DNA from: Cupriavidus plantarum | Lineage (GTDB): Bacteria > Pseudomonadota > Gammaproteobacteria > Burkholderiales > Burkholderiaceae | Reading direction: 5' to 3' | NCBI RefSeq assembly: GCF_905397285.1 | Contig: NZ_CAJPUX010000006.1 | Location: 1 to 64,000, forward strand | Length of the DNA: 64,000 nucleotides | Shown: positions 7,637 to 15,925 of the stretch, piece after piece | Numbering within the stretch: the first letter of the stretch is position 1 | Layout: each line of letters starts with the position of its first letter | The notes under the pieces: generated by a model | Databases searched by the model: none | The model's input: the letters and a program-made list of their open reading frames with translations, nothing else | Told to the model about the DNA's origin: nothing | Position numbers and translations under genes: made by a program

Positions 7637-8230
7637 ATGACAGCGGTTGCACGCATCGCGCGCGGATGGGAGGCGCTGGACGCCGTGCCGGATCCGGAGA
7701 TTCCCGTCGTGTCGATCCGCGACCTCGGCATCTTGCGTGACGTGCGGCTGGCCGAGGATGGCGAGACGATCGAGGCGGTGATTACGCCTACGTATTCGGG
7801 ATGTCCGGCGATGTCGCAGATCGAGGAGGATGTCGGGCGGGCGCTGGATGCGGCCGGTTTGCGGCCCTGGCGTGTGCTGACCGTCCTGGCGCCGGCATGG
7901 ACGACGGACTGGATTACCGCGTTGGGACAGGCGCGGCTGCGGGAGTATGGGATTGCGCCGCCGCATGCCGCGGCGGGGCATGCCGCCGGGGACGTCAGGC
8001 CGTTGCGGTTTGTGCCGCGTGGGGGCCGGGCGCAGACGATGCCGGATGCGGTGACGACTTCGGTTGCGACTTCGGTTACGACTTCGACTGCGGCTGCGAC
8101 TGCGGTTGCCTGCCCGCGTTGCGGCAGCCTGCATACCGAGGAGCTGGCGCGGTTCGCCTCCACCGCGTGCAAGGCGCTCTACCGCTGCCTCGCCTGCCGC
8201 GAGCCGTTCGATTACTTCAAACCGTATTGA
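7637..8230 (+). CDS. paaD: PaaD, Fe-S maturation-type factor of the epoxidase
   Basis: A 197-residue protein with an N-terminal DUF59/MIP18 domain (about 1-105; VPDPEIPVVSIRDLGILRDV and the TPTYSGCPAM motif) and a C-terminal zinc ribbon (CPRCG, then a Cys, then CLAC, about 162-190). PaaD is thought to help assemble Fe-S or di-iron centres of the epoxidase. The linker between the domains is enlarged by 12-bp tandem repeats (about 8056-8110) giving a Thr/Ala/Val/Ser-rich stretch. It starts four bases after paaC. Confidence 0.94.
   Translation: MTAVARIARGWEALDAVPDPEIPVVSIRDLGILRDVRLAEDGETIEAVITPTYSGCPAMSQIEEDVGRALDAAGLRPWRVLTVLAPAWTTDWITALGQARLREYGIAPPHAAAGHAAGDVRPLRFVPRGGRAQTMPDAVTTSVATSVTTSTAAATAVACPRCGSLHTEELARFASTACKALYRCLACREPFDYFKPY
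8056..8110 (+). repeat. 12-bp tandem repeat inside paaD linker
   Basis: About four and a half units of GACTTCGGTTGC and close variants (GACTTCGGTTAC, GACTTCGACTGC, GGCTGCGACTGC) follow one another in frame. They encode a flexible four-residue-period linker (TSVA, TSVT, TSTA, AATA). The period equals four codons, so changes in copy number keep the frame. Confidence 0.75.
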
Positions 8231-8243
8231 GCCCGATCGAACC

Positions 8244-9329
8244 ATGACACCTCAGTTCCATCCGCTGCGCGTGGCGCAGGTCCGATCCGAGACCGCCGAT
8301 ACGGTGTCCATTGCGTTCGATGTGCCGCCCGCTCTGCGCGAGGTGTACCGATTCACGCAGGGACAGTTCCTCACGCTCAAGGCGGCCGTCGATGGCACCG
8401 AGCTGCGCCGGTCGTACTCCATCTGCTGCGGGGTACAGGACTACGCGGCGCGCGGCGAATTGCGTGTGGCCGTGAAGCGCGTGCGCGACGGCGTCTTCTC
8501 GACATGGCTGCATGAGAACGTGGCACCGGGACGCACGCTCGACGTGATGGTGCCCGATGGCCGGTTTCATGTGCCGCTGGATGCGGACGCCGCGCGGCAT
8601 TACGTGGCCTTCGCCGCGGGCAGCGGGATCACGCCCGTGCTCTCGCTGATTCGCACCACGCTGGCGCATGAGCCGAACAGCCGTTTTACGCTGGTCTACG
8701 GGAATCGTAGCGTGGATAGCATCATCTTTTCGGAGGCGCTCGAGGATCTCAAGAACGCTTACCTGTCGCGCTTCACGCTCTATCACGTACTGTCGCGGCA
8801 GCCTCAGGAGGTAGATCTGCTCCATGGACGGCTCGATCGCGAGCGCGTGGGGCGGTTTCTGTCTTCCCTGCTGCCGGTAGACGATATCGACGCCGCGTTC
8901 GTTTGCGGGCCGGCGTCGATGATCGATGAGGTGGAACTGGCGTTGCGCGAGGCTGGGGTCGATCCGCGCCGGATTCATGCGGAACGGTTCGGGGTGCCGG
9001 TGGCTGGGGTGGCGCCCGCCCGCGCGGCATCGGCTGACACTGGCGTCGGCAGCGAACTGGTGGTCGTGCTCGATGGCAAGCAGCATCGCATGCGGCTGCC
9101 GGGGCCCGAGGCGAAAGTGCTGGACACCGCGCTGGCCGCCGGGCTCGATCTGCCCTACGCATGCAAGGGCGGCGTCTGTTGTACCTGCCGCGCGCGCGTG
9201 CTCGAGGGCAAGGTGGACATGGAGAAGAACTACACGCTCGAGGCCTGGGAAATGGAGAAGGGATTCGTGCTGACCTGTCAGGCGCGCGCCCTCACGCAGC
9301 GGGTCGTCGTGAGCTACGACGAACGCTGA
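8244..9329 (+). CDS. paaE: 1,2-phenylacetyl-CoA epoxidase reductase PaaE
   Basis: A 361-residue flavin and iron-sulfur reductase that passes electrons from NADPH to the PaaA di-iron site. It has an FAD-binding barrel (RRSYSICCG, about 53-61), an NAD(P)-binding fold (AAGSGITPVLSLI, about 125-137) and a C-terminal plant-type [2Fe-2S] ferredoxin domain with Cys pattern CKGGVCCTC and a later LTCQA (about 305-345). ATG at 8244 follows paaD by 13 bp. It closes the epoxidase genes; paaK, paaF, paaG, paaH and paaZ are not in the window. Confidence 0.96.
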   Translation: MTPQFHPLRVAQVRSETADTVSIAFDVPPALREVYRFTQGQFLTLKAAVDGTELRRSYSICCGVQDYAARGELRVAVKRVRDGVFSTWLHENVAPGRTLDVMVPDGRFHVPLDADAARHYVAFAAGSGITPVLSLIRTTLAHEPNSRFTLVYGNRSVDSIIFSEALEDLKNAYLSRFTLYHVLSRQPQEVDLLHGRLDRERVGRFLSSLLPVDDIDAAFVCGPASMIDEVELALREAGVDPRRIHAERFGVPVAGVAPARAASADTGVGSELVVVLDGKQHRMRLPGPEAKVLDTALAAGLDLPYACKGGVCCTCRARVLEGKVDMEKNYTLEAWEMEKGFVLTCQARALTQRVVVSYDER

Positions 9330-9457
9330 AGTCGCGCAGCGCTGCGCACCGTGATTACAATGACGGGTAACTCGCGCCCCGCATTCCCGGCATCAGCGGC
9401 GGCCCCGGCGGCGCCGCTTGCTCTGGAGGGCGTCGTTCTACTCAACCAATCACGGCC

Positions 9458-10252
9458 ATGCAATATATCCACGTCGTCAATGGCGATGCCGCGGGCAATA
9501 CGCTGCGTCAGGCGCTGGCACAAGCCTCCCGCCCCGACCCGGTTGTCGTGCTGCGCGACGATCTCGCCGTCGGGCCGATCGCCGACGTCGATAGCACGGG
9601 TCTGATCCGTTCGGGGTTCTGGCAGCGCGTGGCGCCCAAGACCGATATCGATTTCGCGGCGGAGATGCGGCATGCGCTCGACCAGCTGCAGGCGCTGCGC
9701 CGCGACGACAAGGAAGTGGCCATCTGGCATGGCCAGAGTGCCGCGGACCAGCTGATGCTCCGTCGTGTGGTGTCCCATCTCTATCAGGCGCCGCAGCGGA
9801 TCAACGAGGTATCGATGGATCTGCGGGAGCTCGAGACGCCGCCGCAGGGCAACCTTGCGTCCATCGGGATGTATCCGGCGGCGCGGTTGGCGCGGCGGTT
9901 CTCGACCATCGCGCCGGTTTCCGTCCTTCGCCTTGGGCGGCTCGGTTACGAGTGGCAGCAGAACGTGAAGGAGAACGCCGATGTGCGGCTATGGAAGGGC
10001 AACACGATCGTGCCCGCGGCCTATCACACGGTGGATGACGTGATTCTCGATCGGACGCCGGATGACTGGACGCCAGCGATTCAGGTAGTCGGCAGTGTGA
10101 TGGGCGCGGTGGATGGCCTGCTGGCCAGCGACTGGTTCGTATTCTGGCGCTGCCGCGAGTTGATCAGCGCGGGGCAGCTCGTGTTGCGCGGCAATGCGGA
10201 TGCGATGCAGAACTGCGAACTGCGGTGGAATCCTTCGCTGAGCGCCGAGTAG
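9458..10252 (+). CDS. DUF1835 domain-containing protein
   Basis: A 264-residue soluble protein with an N-terminal DUF1835 domain (HVVNGDAAGNTLRQAL, VLRDDLAVGPI, IWHGQSAADQLMLRRVV) and a C-terminal DUF3658-like region. Function is unknown; the family is scattered in bacteria as a lone gene. It sits between paaE (128 bp upstream) and the TetR regulator (12 bp downstream), so it is probably co-transcribed with the regulator. No role in phenylacetate metabolism is documented to my knowledge. Confidence 0.85.
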   Translation: MQYIHVVNGDAAGNTLRQALAQASRPDPVVVLRDDLAVGPIADVDSTGLIRSGFWQRVAPKTDIDFAAEMRHALDQLQALRRDDKEVAIWHGQSAADQLMLRRVVSHLYQAPQRINEVSMDLRELETPPQGNLASIGMYPAARLARRFSTIAPVSVLRLGRLGYEWQQNVKENADVRLWKGNTIVPAAYHTVDDVILDRTPDDWTPAIQVVGSVMGAVDGLLASDWFVFWRCRELISAGQLVLRGNADAMQNCELRWNPSLSAE

Positions 10253-10263
10253 ATTTCGTTTCC

Positions 10264-10887
10264 ATGGCCAGGACCAAGGCGCCCGATTTCGAGGCCCAGC
10301 GCGAACGGATTCTCGAGCTTGCGGCGGCGGCGTTTGCCGCGAGCAGTTATCCAAGCACGTCGATGTCGGATCTTGCCGCGGCTTGCGGTACGTCGAAGGC
10401 TCGGCTTTATCACTATTACGAGAGCAAGGAAGCGATTCTCTTCGATCTGCTCGATCGTTATACACAACGGCTGACGGCTGTGGTGACGCGGGTCGAGGCG
10501 GAGGGCGAGCGGCTCGGCCGGACGGCTCGCGAACGGTTTGCGGATCTATTGCGGGCGTTTCTGGCCGAGTACGAGAATTCGCAGACGCGACATATCGCGT
10601 TGATCAATGACGTGAAGTTCCTTGCCGAGGAACAGCGGGATCGGATTCTGCAGCGGGAGCGCGATGTGGTTGCCGCGTTCGGGCGGCAGCTTCGGCTGGC
10701 CTATCCGGAGCGCGTCACGGCAGAGAATCAGACGCCGTTGACGATGACCGTGTTCGGGATGATCAACTGGACGTTCACCTGGCTGAAGCCGGGGGGCCGG
10801 TTGTCGTATGCGGCGTTTGCCGAGATGGTGGTGGGGTTGATTGAAGGGGGATTGGTTGTGCCCTCCCCCCCAACATCTCTTCCTTAG
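10264..10887 (+). CDS. paaR: TetR family regulator, probable PaaR
   Basis: A 207-residue TetR repressor. The N-terminal helix-turn-helix is clear (about residues 10-55: RILELAAAAFAASSYPSTSM, SDLAAACGTSKARLYHYYESKEAI) and is followed by an all-helical ligand domain. Its position behind the paa genes and the palindrome in the paaA promoter suggest it is PaaR, which senses phenylacetyl-CoA. ATG is at 10264. The stop overlaps by four bases the stop of the convergent kefC-like gene. The symbol rests on context. Confidence 0.75.
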   Translation: MARTKAPDFEAQRERILELAAAAFAASSYPSTSMSDLAAACGTSKARLYHYYESKEAILFDLLDRYTQRLTAVVTRVEAEGERLGRTARERFADLLRAFLAEYENSQTRHIALINDVKFLAEEQRDRILQRERDVVAAFGRQLRLAYPERVTAENQTPLTMTVFGMINWTFTWLKPGGRLSYAAFAEMVVGLIEGGLVVPSPPTSLP

Positions 10888-12698
10888 GACCACTCGGCGT
10901 CCTGGTTCTTCTGGCGTTGTTCCCGGTCCTGGCGGAACATTTCTTCAAGTTCGTCGCGCGCCTGGCGGGCCAGCGAGACCAGCTTTTTCTGGTCCGTGTA
11001 GTGCGGGTAGAACCGGTCAATGGCCGCCTTGTTGTGGCGACGGAAGCGTAGGGCCACATTGCGGGCGTCGGAGGGGTCGAACCCGAGGCCTTCCAGCACC
11101 CGCCGCCCCATCATCAGGGAGCCTTCGAACAGTTCCCGTTCCCACGTCTCCACGCCACGGTCTTTCAGTTGGTAGACGTGAGACACGTGCCGGGCCCGGG
11201 CGTAGATCTTCAAGTCGGGCCAGCGTTCGCGGACCCGGTCGATCAGGGCAAGACTGTCTTCCATGCCGTCCAACGCCACGACGAGGATCTTCGCGCGGCC
11301 CGCGCCGGCGGCTTCGAGCAGGTCCACGCGCGTGGCGTCGCCGTAGTACACATTGAAACCGAACTCGCGCAGGAACTCGATCTGGTCGGGATCGTGGTCC
11401 AGCACGGTGACGCCGATGCCCTGTGCATAGAGCAGACGGCCGATGATCTGCCCGAAGCGTCCGAAGCCCGCGATGATCACGGGGTCGTGCTGCGGCGGGA
11501 TGACGTCGTCGGGGCGGCCGCTCGCGTTCAGGCCCGGTGCCACGAAACGGTCGAACAGCAGCAACAGCAGCGGGGTCGCGACCATCGACAGGGCGACCAT
11601 CAGGACGAGCAGCGCCTCCGTCCGCTCGGGCAGCAGGCCCGCGCCGCCGGCGACCGAGAACACCACGAACGCGAACTCGCCGCCCTGTGAGATCAGCAGC
11701 GCGAACAGCATGCGCTGCCCCCGCGCGATCGCGAAGCGGCGGGCGAGCAGCATCAGCACCGCCGTCTTGACGAGGACGAAGCCGAGCACGAGGCCCGTCA
11801 CCTGCAGGGGCGACTGCGCGAAGATCCCAAAGTCGATCGACATGCCGACCGCCATGAAGAACAGGCCGAGCAGCAGGCCCTTGAACGGCTCGATGTCAGC
11901 CTCCAGCGCATGGCGATACTCCGAGTCCGCGAGCAGCACGCCGGCCACGAAGGTGCCAAGCGCCATCGAGAGGCCTACCGCGTCCATCATCAGCGCAATG
12001 CCAATCACGAGCAGCAGCGCAAACGCCGTGAACATCTCACGCATGTCGGTACGCGCGATGAAGCGCAGTGCCGGCCGGACGAGATAGCGGCCGCCCACGA
12101 CGACGGCACCCATCACGGCCACGGCCTTCGCGGCGGTCTGCCAATGGGGGGCACCCGTGTGATGGAGCGCATCGGAGGCATCGATGGCCAGCAGCGGCAA
12201 GAGCGCGATCATCGGAATCGCCGCGATGTCCTGGAATAACAGGATGCCGAAGCTGGCGGCACCGGCCGGCGTGCTCATGAGGTTGCGCTCGGCCAGCGTG
12301 GCGAACGCGATCGCGGTGGACGAGAGGGCGAGGCCGAGGCCGGCCACCAGCGCGACCTGCCATGACGCCCCGAGCAACGCGGCAATGCCGCCGAGCGCGA
12401 GCGCGCATCCGGCCAACTGCATGGAGCCGTAGCGGAAGATGGTCTGCTTGAGCGCGCGCAGCTTTTTCGGCTCCAGTTCCAGGCCGATCACGAACAGCAT
12501 CATCACGACGCCGAACTCCGAGAAATGGAGGATCGATTCGACATTGGTGACGAGCCGCAGCGCATGCGGGCCGATGGCGGCGCCGGCGATCAGGTAGCCA
12601 AGCACCGCGCCTAGCCCGAACCGGCGGGCGAGCGGCACGGCGACGACGGCGGCGACAAGGAATACCAGCAGCGCGATGAGGAAGTCGTGCTGATTCAT
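10884..12698 (-). CDS. kefC: KefB/KefC-type glutathione-regulated K+/H+ antiporter
   Basis: A 604-residue inner-membrane protein. The N-terminal CPA2 antiporter domain (about 1-385) has some 12 hydrophobic helices and the family motif FGVVMMLFVIGLELEP. A TrkA-N/RCK NAD-binding domain follows (about 405-520; VIIAGFGRFGQIIGRLL) and then a charged tail. KefB/C proteins release potassium and acidify the cytoplasm during electrophile stress, gated by glutathione adducts. The start overlaps the stop of the kefG-like gene by four bases (ATGA), so the two are translationally coupled. KefB versus KefC cannot be decided by eye. Confidence 0.9.
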   Translation of the reverse strand: MNQHDFLIALLVFLVAAVVAVPLARRFGLGAVLGYLIAGAAIGPHALRLVTNVESILHFSEFGVVMMLFVIGLELEPKKLRALKQTIFRYGSMQLAGCALALGGIAALLGASWQVALVAGLGLALSSTAIAFATLAERNLMSTPAGAASFGILLFQDIAAIPMIALLPLLAIDASDALHHTGAPHWQTAAKAVAVMGAVVVGGRYLVRPALRFIARTDMREMFTAFALLLVIGIALMMDAVGLSMALGTFVAGVLLADSEYRHALEADIEPFKGLLLGLFFMAVGMSIDFGIFAQSPLQVTGLVLGFVLVKTAVLMLLARRFAIARGQRMLFALLISQGGEFAFVVFSVAGGAGLLPERTEALLVLMVALSMVATPLLLLLFDRFVAPGLNASGRPDDVIPPQHDPVIIAGFGRFGQIIGRLLYAQGIGVTVLDHDPDQIEFLREFGFNVYYGDATRVDLLEAAGAGRAKILVVALDGMEDSLALIDRVRERWPDLKIYARARHVSHVYQLKDRGVETWERELFEGSLMMGRRVLEGLGFDPSDARNVALRFRRHNKAAIDRFYPHYTDQKKLVSLARQARDELEEMFRQDREQRQKNQDAEWS

Positions 12699-13282
12699 GG
12701 CTCGACCTCCTGCGAGGCTTCCGTCTCGGGCTCGATGTCCGGCGGCAGCGGCGAAGAGGGGGAGAGGTGACGGGCCACATGCTCGATATGGAGCGCGAGC
12801 GCGTCCGCATCGGCATTGTCGGCGTCGTGCAGGACGATCGGCGCCATCCACTCCATGTCGCAGCGCGTGGCGGTCTGCTGAAGCGGGAGCAGGAAGTCTT
12901 CGATCGGACGGCCGTGGAGCCCGTCCGGTCCGTAAGCATCGGCCTGCCCGCCCGTGCTCACAACCGCGAGCATCGACTTGCCGCGCAACGCGGTGCCGCC
13001 GGGGCCGTACGCCCAGCCATACTCGAGGACGTCATCGAGCCACAGCTTGAGGAGCGCCGGCACGCTGTACCAGCGCAGCGGAAACTGGAGGACAACGGTG
13101 TCGGCCGTGGCGAGTATGCGCTGCTCGGCGACGACGTCGATGTCGTAGTCCACGTAGCGGCGATAGAGTTCGCGGACTTCGACGTGGGGCAATGCAGCCA
13201 GCGCTTCGGCTAGCGGATGATTGACGCGCGAGCGGCGCGGCGCGGGATGCGCGTAAATGACTACGATCGTGGGCTCGGTCAT
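12695..13282 (-). CDS. kefG: KefG/KefF-like NAD(P)H oxidoreductase, antiporter ancillary protein
   Basis: A 195-residue flavodoxin-fold NAD(P)H dehydrogenase (quinone) family protein: start strand IVVIYAHPAPRRSRVNHPLAEAL, then VVLQFPLRWYSVPALLKLWLDDV and the GKSMLAVVSTGG loop. KefF/KefG proteins bind to and activate Kef antiporters, and the four-base overlap with the antiporter gene supports this role. ATG at 13282 is used; an upstream TTG would add one residue. A tail rich in Glu, Pro and Ser follows the domain. Confidence 0.9.
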   Translation of the reverse strand: MTEPTIVVIYAHPAPRRSRVNHPLAEALAALPHVEVRELYRRYVDYDIDVVAEQRILATADTVVLQFPLRWYSVPALLKLWLDDVLEYGWAYGPGGTALRGKSMLAVVSTGGQADAYGPDGLHGRPIEDFLLPLQQTATRCDMEWMAPIVLHDADNADADALALHIEHVARHLSPSSPLPPDIEPETEASQEVEP

Positions 13283-13354
13283 CAAAACGAAGGCTGAGAG
13301 AGGGGTGTTTCGGTTGGTGTCGGGGACGCGTCAGGCGGACGTGTGACGTGCCGC

Positions 13355-13600
13355 GTTGCAGCAAACCCACACTCGCCGAAGGCATGACGTAATCGTCTCA
13401 CGGATAAGTGTCTGAATCCATGACGTTTTTTAGTGGCATGCGGCCGCCGGGCAAGCGACCGCCGGGGGCAGCTTACGCGAGACTGACAAATCCACTACAA
13501 TACTTTCCGCGTTGCAGCAACCTAGTGTTTGCCCGCATAAGAGAGTTTCTCGTCTCGCGTTGTTATACCCGGATTGCGGCAACTTGGTTGTTGCACAACA
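13355..13600. promoter_or_regulatory. Intergenic region with four TTGC/GCAA dyads
   Basis: The 339-bp gap between kefG and the GNAT gene has no gene. It contains TTGCAGCAA (13356-13364), GTTGC-A-GCAAC (13511-13521), TTGC-G-GCAA (13574-13582) and TGTTG-CA-CAACA (13589-13600). The last two lie within 50 bp of the GTG start at 13622. They look like operator sites of one regulator. The core resembles the TTGTTGC-GAC-GCAACAA dyads at 2050 and 2315, but the spacing differs. Confidence 0.4.
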
Positions 13601-13621
13601 TTCAACAGTAAGGACCTCATC

Positions 13622-14311
13622 GTGAACCCGCTCGAACTGAGCAAGGCCGTCGGCGCTGTCTCCGACGAAGATCTTCGCCGCGCCGCCAAGGCCACCCAGC
13701 GCCCGAATGCGCTGGTGCGCGAACTGGCCGCCCATCATCGCTCGCGGCTGGTGAAGCATTTCCTCGCGCTGGGCGAGGAAGATCGCCTGCTCCGTTTCGG
13801 CCAATCGGTCGGGGACCATGTCATCGAGGCCTATGTCGAGAGCATCGACTTCGACCACGACACCGTGTTCGGCGTCTACGACGAGCATCTGGAGCTGGTT
13901 GGCGTGGGTCACTTTGCGAACCTGCGTGACAACGCGCAGGGCCGCGTCGCCGAGTTCGGCGTATCGGTGTCGAAGAGCGCGCGCGGTCGCGGTATCGGCA
14001 GTGCGCTGTTCCAGCGCGCCGCGATGCACGGCCGCAACTCCCATGTCCGCACGCTGTACATGCACTGCCTCTCCCGCAATGCCGCGATGATGCACATCGC
14101 CAAGAAGGCTGGCATGAAGGTGCAGTATGCCTACGGCGAAGCCGATGCGTATCTGGAACTGCCGCCCGCCGACACCGTCAGCCGCCTGACCGAAGCGCTG
14201 GACGAGCAGATGGCCGACCTCGACTACGTGGTCCGCCGCAACCTGCGCGACGCGCGCCGCTTCGGCCTGCGCTTCTGGCGCTCGATGGTGCCGCAAAAGC
14301 GTACGGTCTGA
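13622..14311 (+). CDS. GNAT family N-acetyltransferase
   Basis: A 229-residue protein with a central GNAT domain: VEFGVSVSKSARGRGIGSALF (acetyl-CoA loop, about 117-137), followed by a helix and LYMHCLSRNAAMMHIAKKAGMK. An N-terminal helical extension (about 1-60) and a basic C-terminal tail flank the domain. The acceptor is unknown. The start is GTG at 13622, set by TAAGGA about nine bases upstream and by the start of a clean coding frame (NPLELSKAV). It has a region of TTGC/GCAA dyads upstream and a terminator downstream. Confidence 0.85.
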   Translation: MNPLELSKAVGAVSDEDLRRAAKATQRPNALVRELAAHHRSRLVKHFLALGEEDRLLRFGQSVGDHVIEAYVESIDFDHDTVFGVYDEHLELVGVGHFANLRDNAQGRVAEFGVSVSKSARGRGIGSALFQRAAMHGRNSHVRTLYMHCLSRNAAMMHIAKKAGMKVQYAYGEADAYLELPPADTVSRLTEALDEQMADLDYVVRRNLRDARRFGLRFWRSMVPQKRTV

Positions 14312-14335
14312 GCGCATCGCTCCCCGTCCAAATAC

Positions 14336-14364
14336 AAACGGCGCACCGCAGTGGTGCGCCGTTT
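14336..14364. terminator. Rho-independent hairpin between convergent genes
   Basis: AAACGGCGCACC (14336-14347), loop GCAGT, GGTGCGCCGTTT (14353-14364), a perfect 12-bp stem with T-rich sequence after it and A-rich before it. It lies between the ends of the GNAT gene (+) and the Lrp gene (-) and can serve both. Confidence 0.8.
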
Positions 14365-14395
14365 GCGTTTGTGCCGCCCGAATTCAGTGGACCGG

Positions 14396-14887
14396 TCAAC
14401 CGCCCGCGACGGGCAACGCGGTGGTGTCCTTGATCGATTCCAGCGCGAAGCTCGAACGCACGTCGATCACCGACGGATGGGCAAGCAACTGCTCCTGCAT
14501 GAAGCGCGCGAAATGCTCCATGTCTTCGACATACACCTTGAGCAGCAGGTCCATCTCGCCCGTCATCGCATGGCATGCGGCCACCTCGGGCCACGTCGCG
14601 ATGGCCGCGCGGAACAGATCCAACGGGGCCTTGCCCTTTGGCGTGCCGCCCTGCTTCTCCAGTCGGACGTTGATGTAGGCCAGCAGTCCGAGCCCGATCT
14701 TGTTGGGCTCGAGCAGCGCGGCATACTGGCGAATCACGCCGATTTCCTCGAGCCGCCGGATGCGGCGGAGGCAGGGGCTCGGCGAGAGGTTCACGCGTTC
14801 CGCCACTTCGAGGTTCGTCAGCCTTCCGTTGGTCTGCAGCACCTCGAGGATTTTGCGATCGATCTTATCCAGCTCCACCTTGCTCAC
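14396..14887 (-). CDS. lrp: Lrp/AsnC family transcriptional regulator
   Basis: A 163-residue Lrp-type regulator. The N-terminal helix-turn-helix is clear (LDKIDRKILEVLQTNGRLTN, then EVAERVNLSPSPCLRRIRRLEEIGVI), and a C-terminal RAM ligand domain follows (VAACHAMTGEMDLLLKVYVEDM). It is nearly the size of E. coli Lrp. GTG at 14887 (VSKVELDKIDRK) is preferred to an ATG at 14950 because the family begins there and a GCGGAG lies upstream. The upstream 236 bp up to the EF-hand gene end hold A/T-rich stretches that probably include its promoter. Confidence 0.85.
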   Translation of the reverse strand: MSKVELDKIDRKILEVLQTNGRLTNLEVAERVNLSPSPCLRRIRRLEEIGVIRQYAALLEPNKIGLGLLAYINVRLEKQGGTPKGKAPLDLFRAAIATWPEVAACHAMTGEMDLLLKVYVEDMEHFARFMQEQLLAHPSVIDVRSSFALESIKDTTALPVAGG

Positions 14888-15080
14888 GGTTTGTTGCTCC
14901 GCAATATGTTTGTCGGCAATTTTTTTGCGCAAATTTAACAAGTCGTGCACAAGCCTGCAATTTTTTTGATGCGGGACCCGTACTTTCCCCTAGCACAAAG
15001 CGCGCGGGCCTACCCTGGGCCTACCTCAACGGGACAGGCAAGAGTGGTGCCAACGCCTTGCGCCGGCAAGGCAAGAACAA

Positions 15081-15106
15081 AAAAAGCGACCCCGCGGGGT
15101 CGCTTT
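15081..15106 (-). terminator. Rho-independent terminator of the EF-hand gene
   Basis: Read on the minus strand: AAAGCGACCCC, GC, GGGGTCGCTTT followed by more T residues (15076-15085 on the plus strand are mostly A). An 11-bp stem, 17 bp after the stop of the EF-hand gene. Confidence 0.85.
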
Positions 15107-15123
15107 GTACTGCCAGCAGACGA

Positions 15124-15741
15124 TCAGTTGGCAGCCGGTGCCGAAGCCGGCGGCGGGCCGCGGCGCTTGGCGCCATCGCGCGGGCCGTCGCGGTGCATCT
15201 TCGCCATGGCCTTCTGGATTTCGTCCTGCGTGACCTTGCCGTCCTTGTTGACGTCGATCTGGTCGAAATGGGCGGCCATGCGCGGGAACGCGGCCTTCAT
15301 CTCGTCGCGGGTCAGCGCGCCGTCACCGTTCTTGTCCGCTTCCTTGAATTTGGCGTCGAACTTCGCCTTCATCTCAGTGCGGCGGGCTTCCCATTGGGCC
15401 TTGTGATAGGCGGCCAGTTCCGCCTTGTCCAGCTTGCCGTCGTGGTTGGTGTCGATCTTGTTGAAGACCGCGTCGGCCTCCGCCTTCGAGATCGCGCCAT
15501 CGCCGTCGGTGTCCACCGACTTCAGCCACATGCCACCGCCGTGATGGTGGTGCCGGTGCTCGCCGCGCATCTGGCCGGGGCCGCCTGCCGGCGGAGCCGA
15601 AGGCGCTGCCGTGGCCGCCGGGGCGGTCGGTGCCGACGGCGCCGGCGCGGTGGTCTGGGCGAAGGCGGCGCCAGCTGCCAGGAACAGCGCCGACGTGGCC
15701 AGGAAGGTCTTGATCGTGTGGGTCTTCTGCATGCGTTGCAT
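15124..15741 (-). CDS. Periplasmic EF-hand calcium-binding protein
   Basis: A 205-residue exported protein with a signal peptide (TFLATSALFLAAGAAFAQ), a Pro/Ala/Thr-rich linker and a HRHHHHGGG stretch. Four EF-hand loops follow: DTDGDGAISKAE, DTNHDGKLDKAE, DKNGDGALTRDE and DVNKDGKVTQDE. All four have Asp/Asn at the calcium positions and look functional. The His cluster may bind transition metals. ATG at 15741 is chosen because AGAGGAG lies seven bases upstream; a TTG/ATG further upstream would sit before that ribosome site. A terminator follows. Confidence 0.88.
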   Translation of the reverse strand: MQRMQKTHTIKTFLATSALFLAAGAAFAQTTAPAPSAPTAPAATAAPSAPPAGGPGQMRGEHRHHHHGGGMWLKSVDTDGDGAISKAEADAVFNKIDTNHDGKLDKAELAAYHKAQWEARRTEMKAKFDAKFKEADKNGDGALTRDEMKAAFPRMAAHFDQIDVNKDGKVTQDEIQKAMAKMHRDGPRDGAKRRGPPPASAPAAN

Positions 15742-15925
15742 ATCCGTGCTCCTCTTCATGCGTTGTGCATGTACGGATTAGAACGCAGTGGATCGTGCGA
15801 AGTTGGCGCTTTTAATAGGATGTTACCGGGCTCACAGAAGTCGTACTCTGTCGTAATCGAACGAAATCTAAGCCATATGTTGCGCTAACAGTGCGTTACG
15901 GTTCGACGGGGCCTGGGCCCGGATT

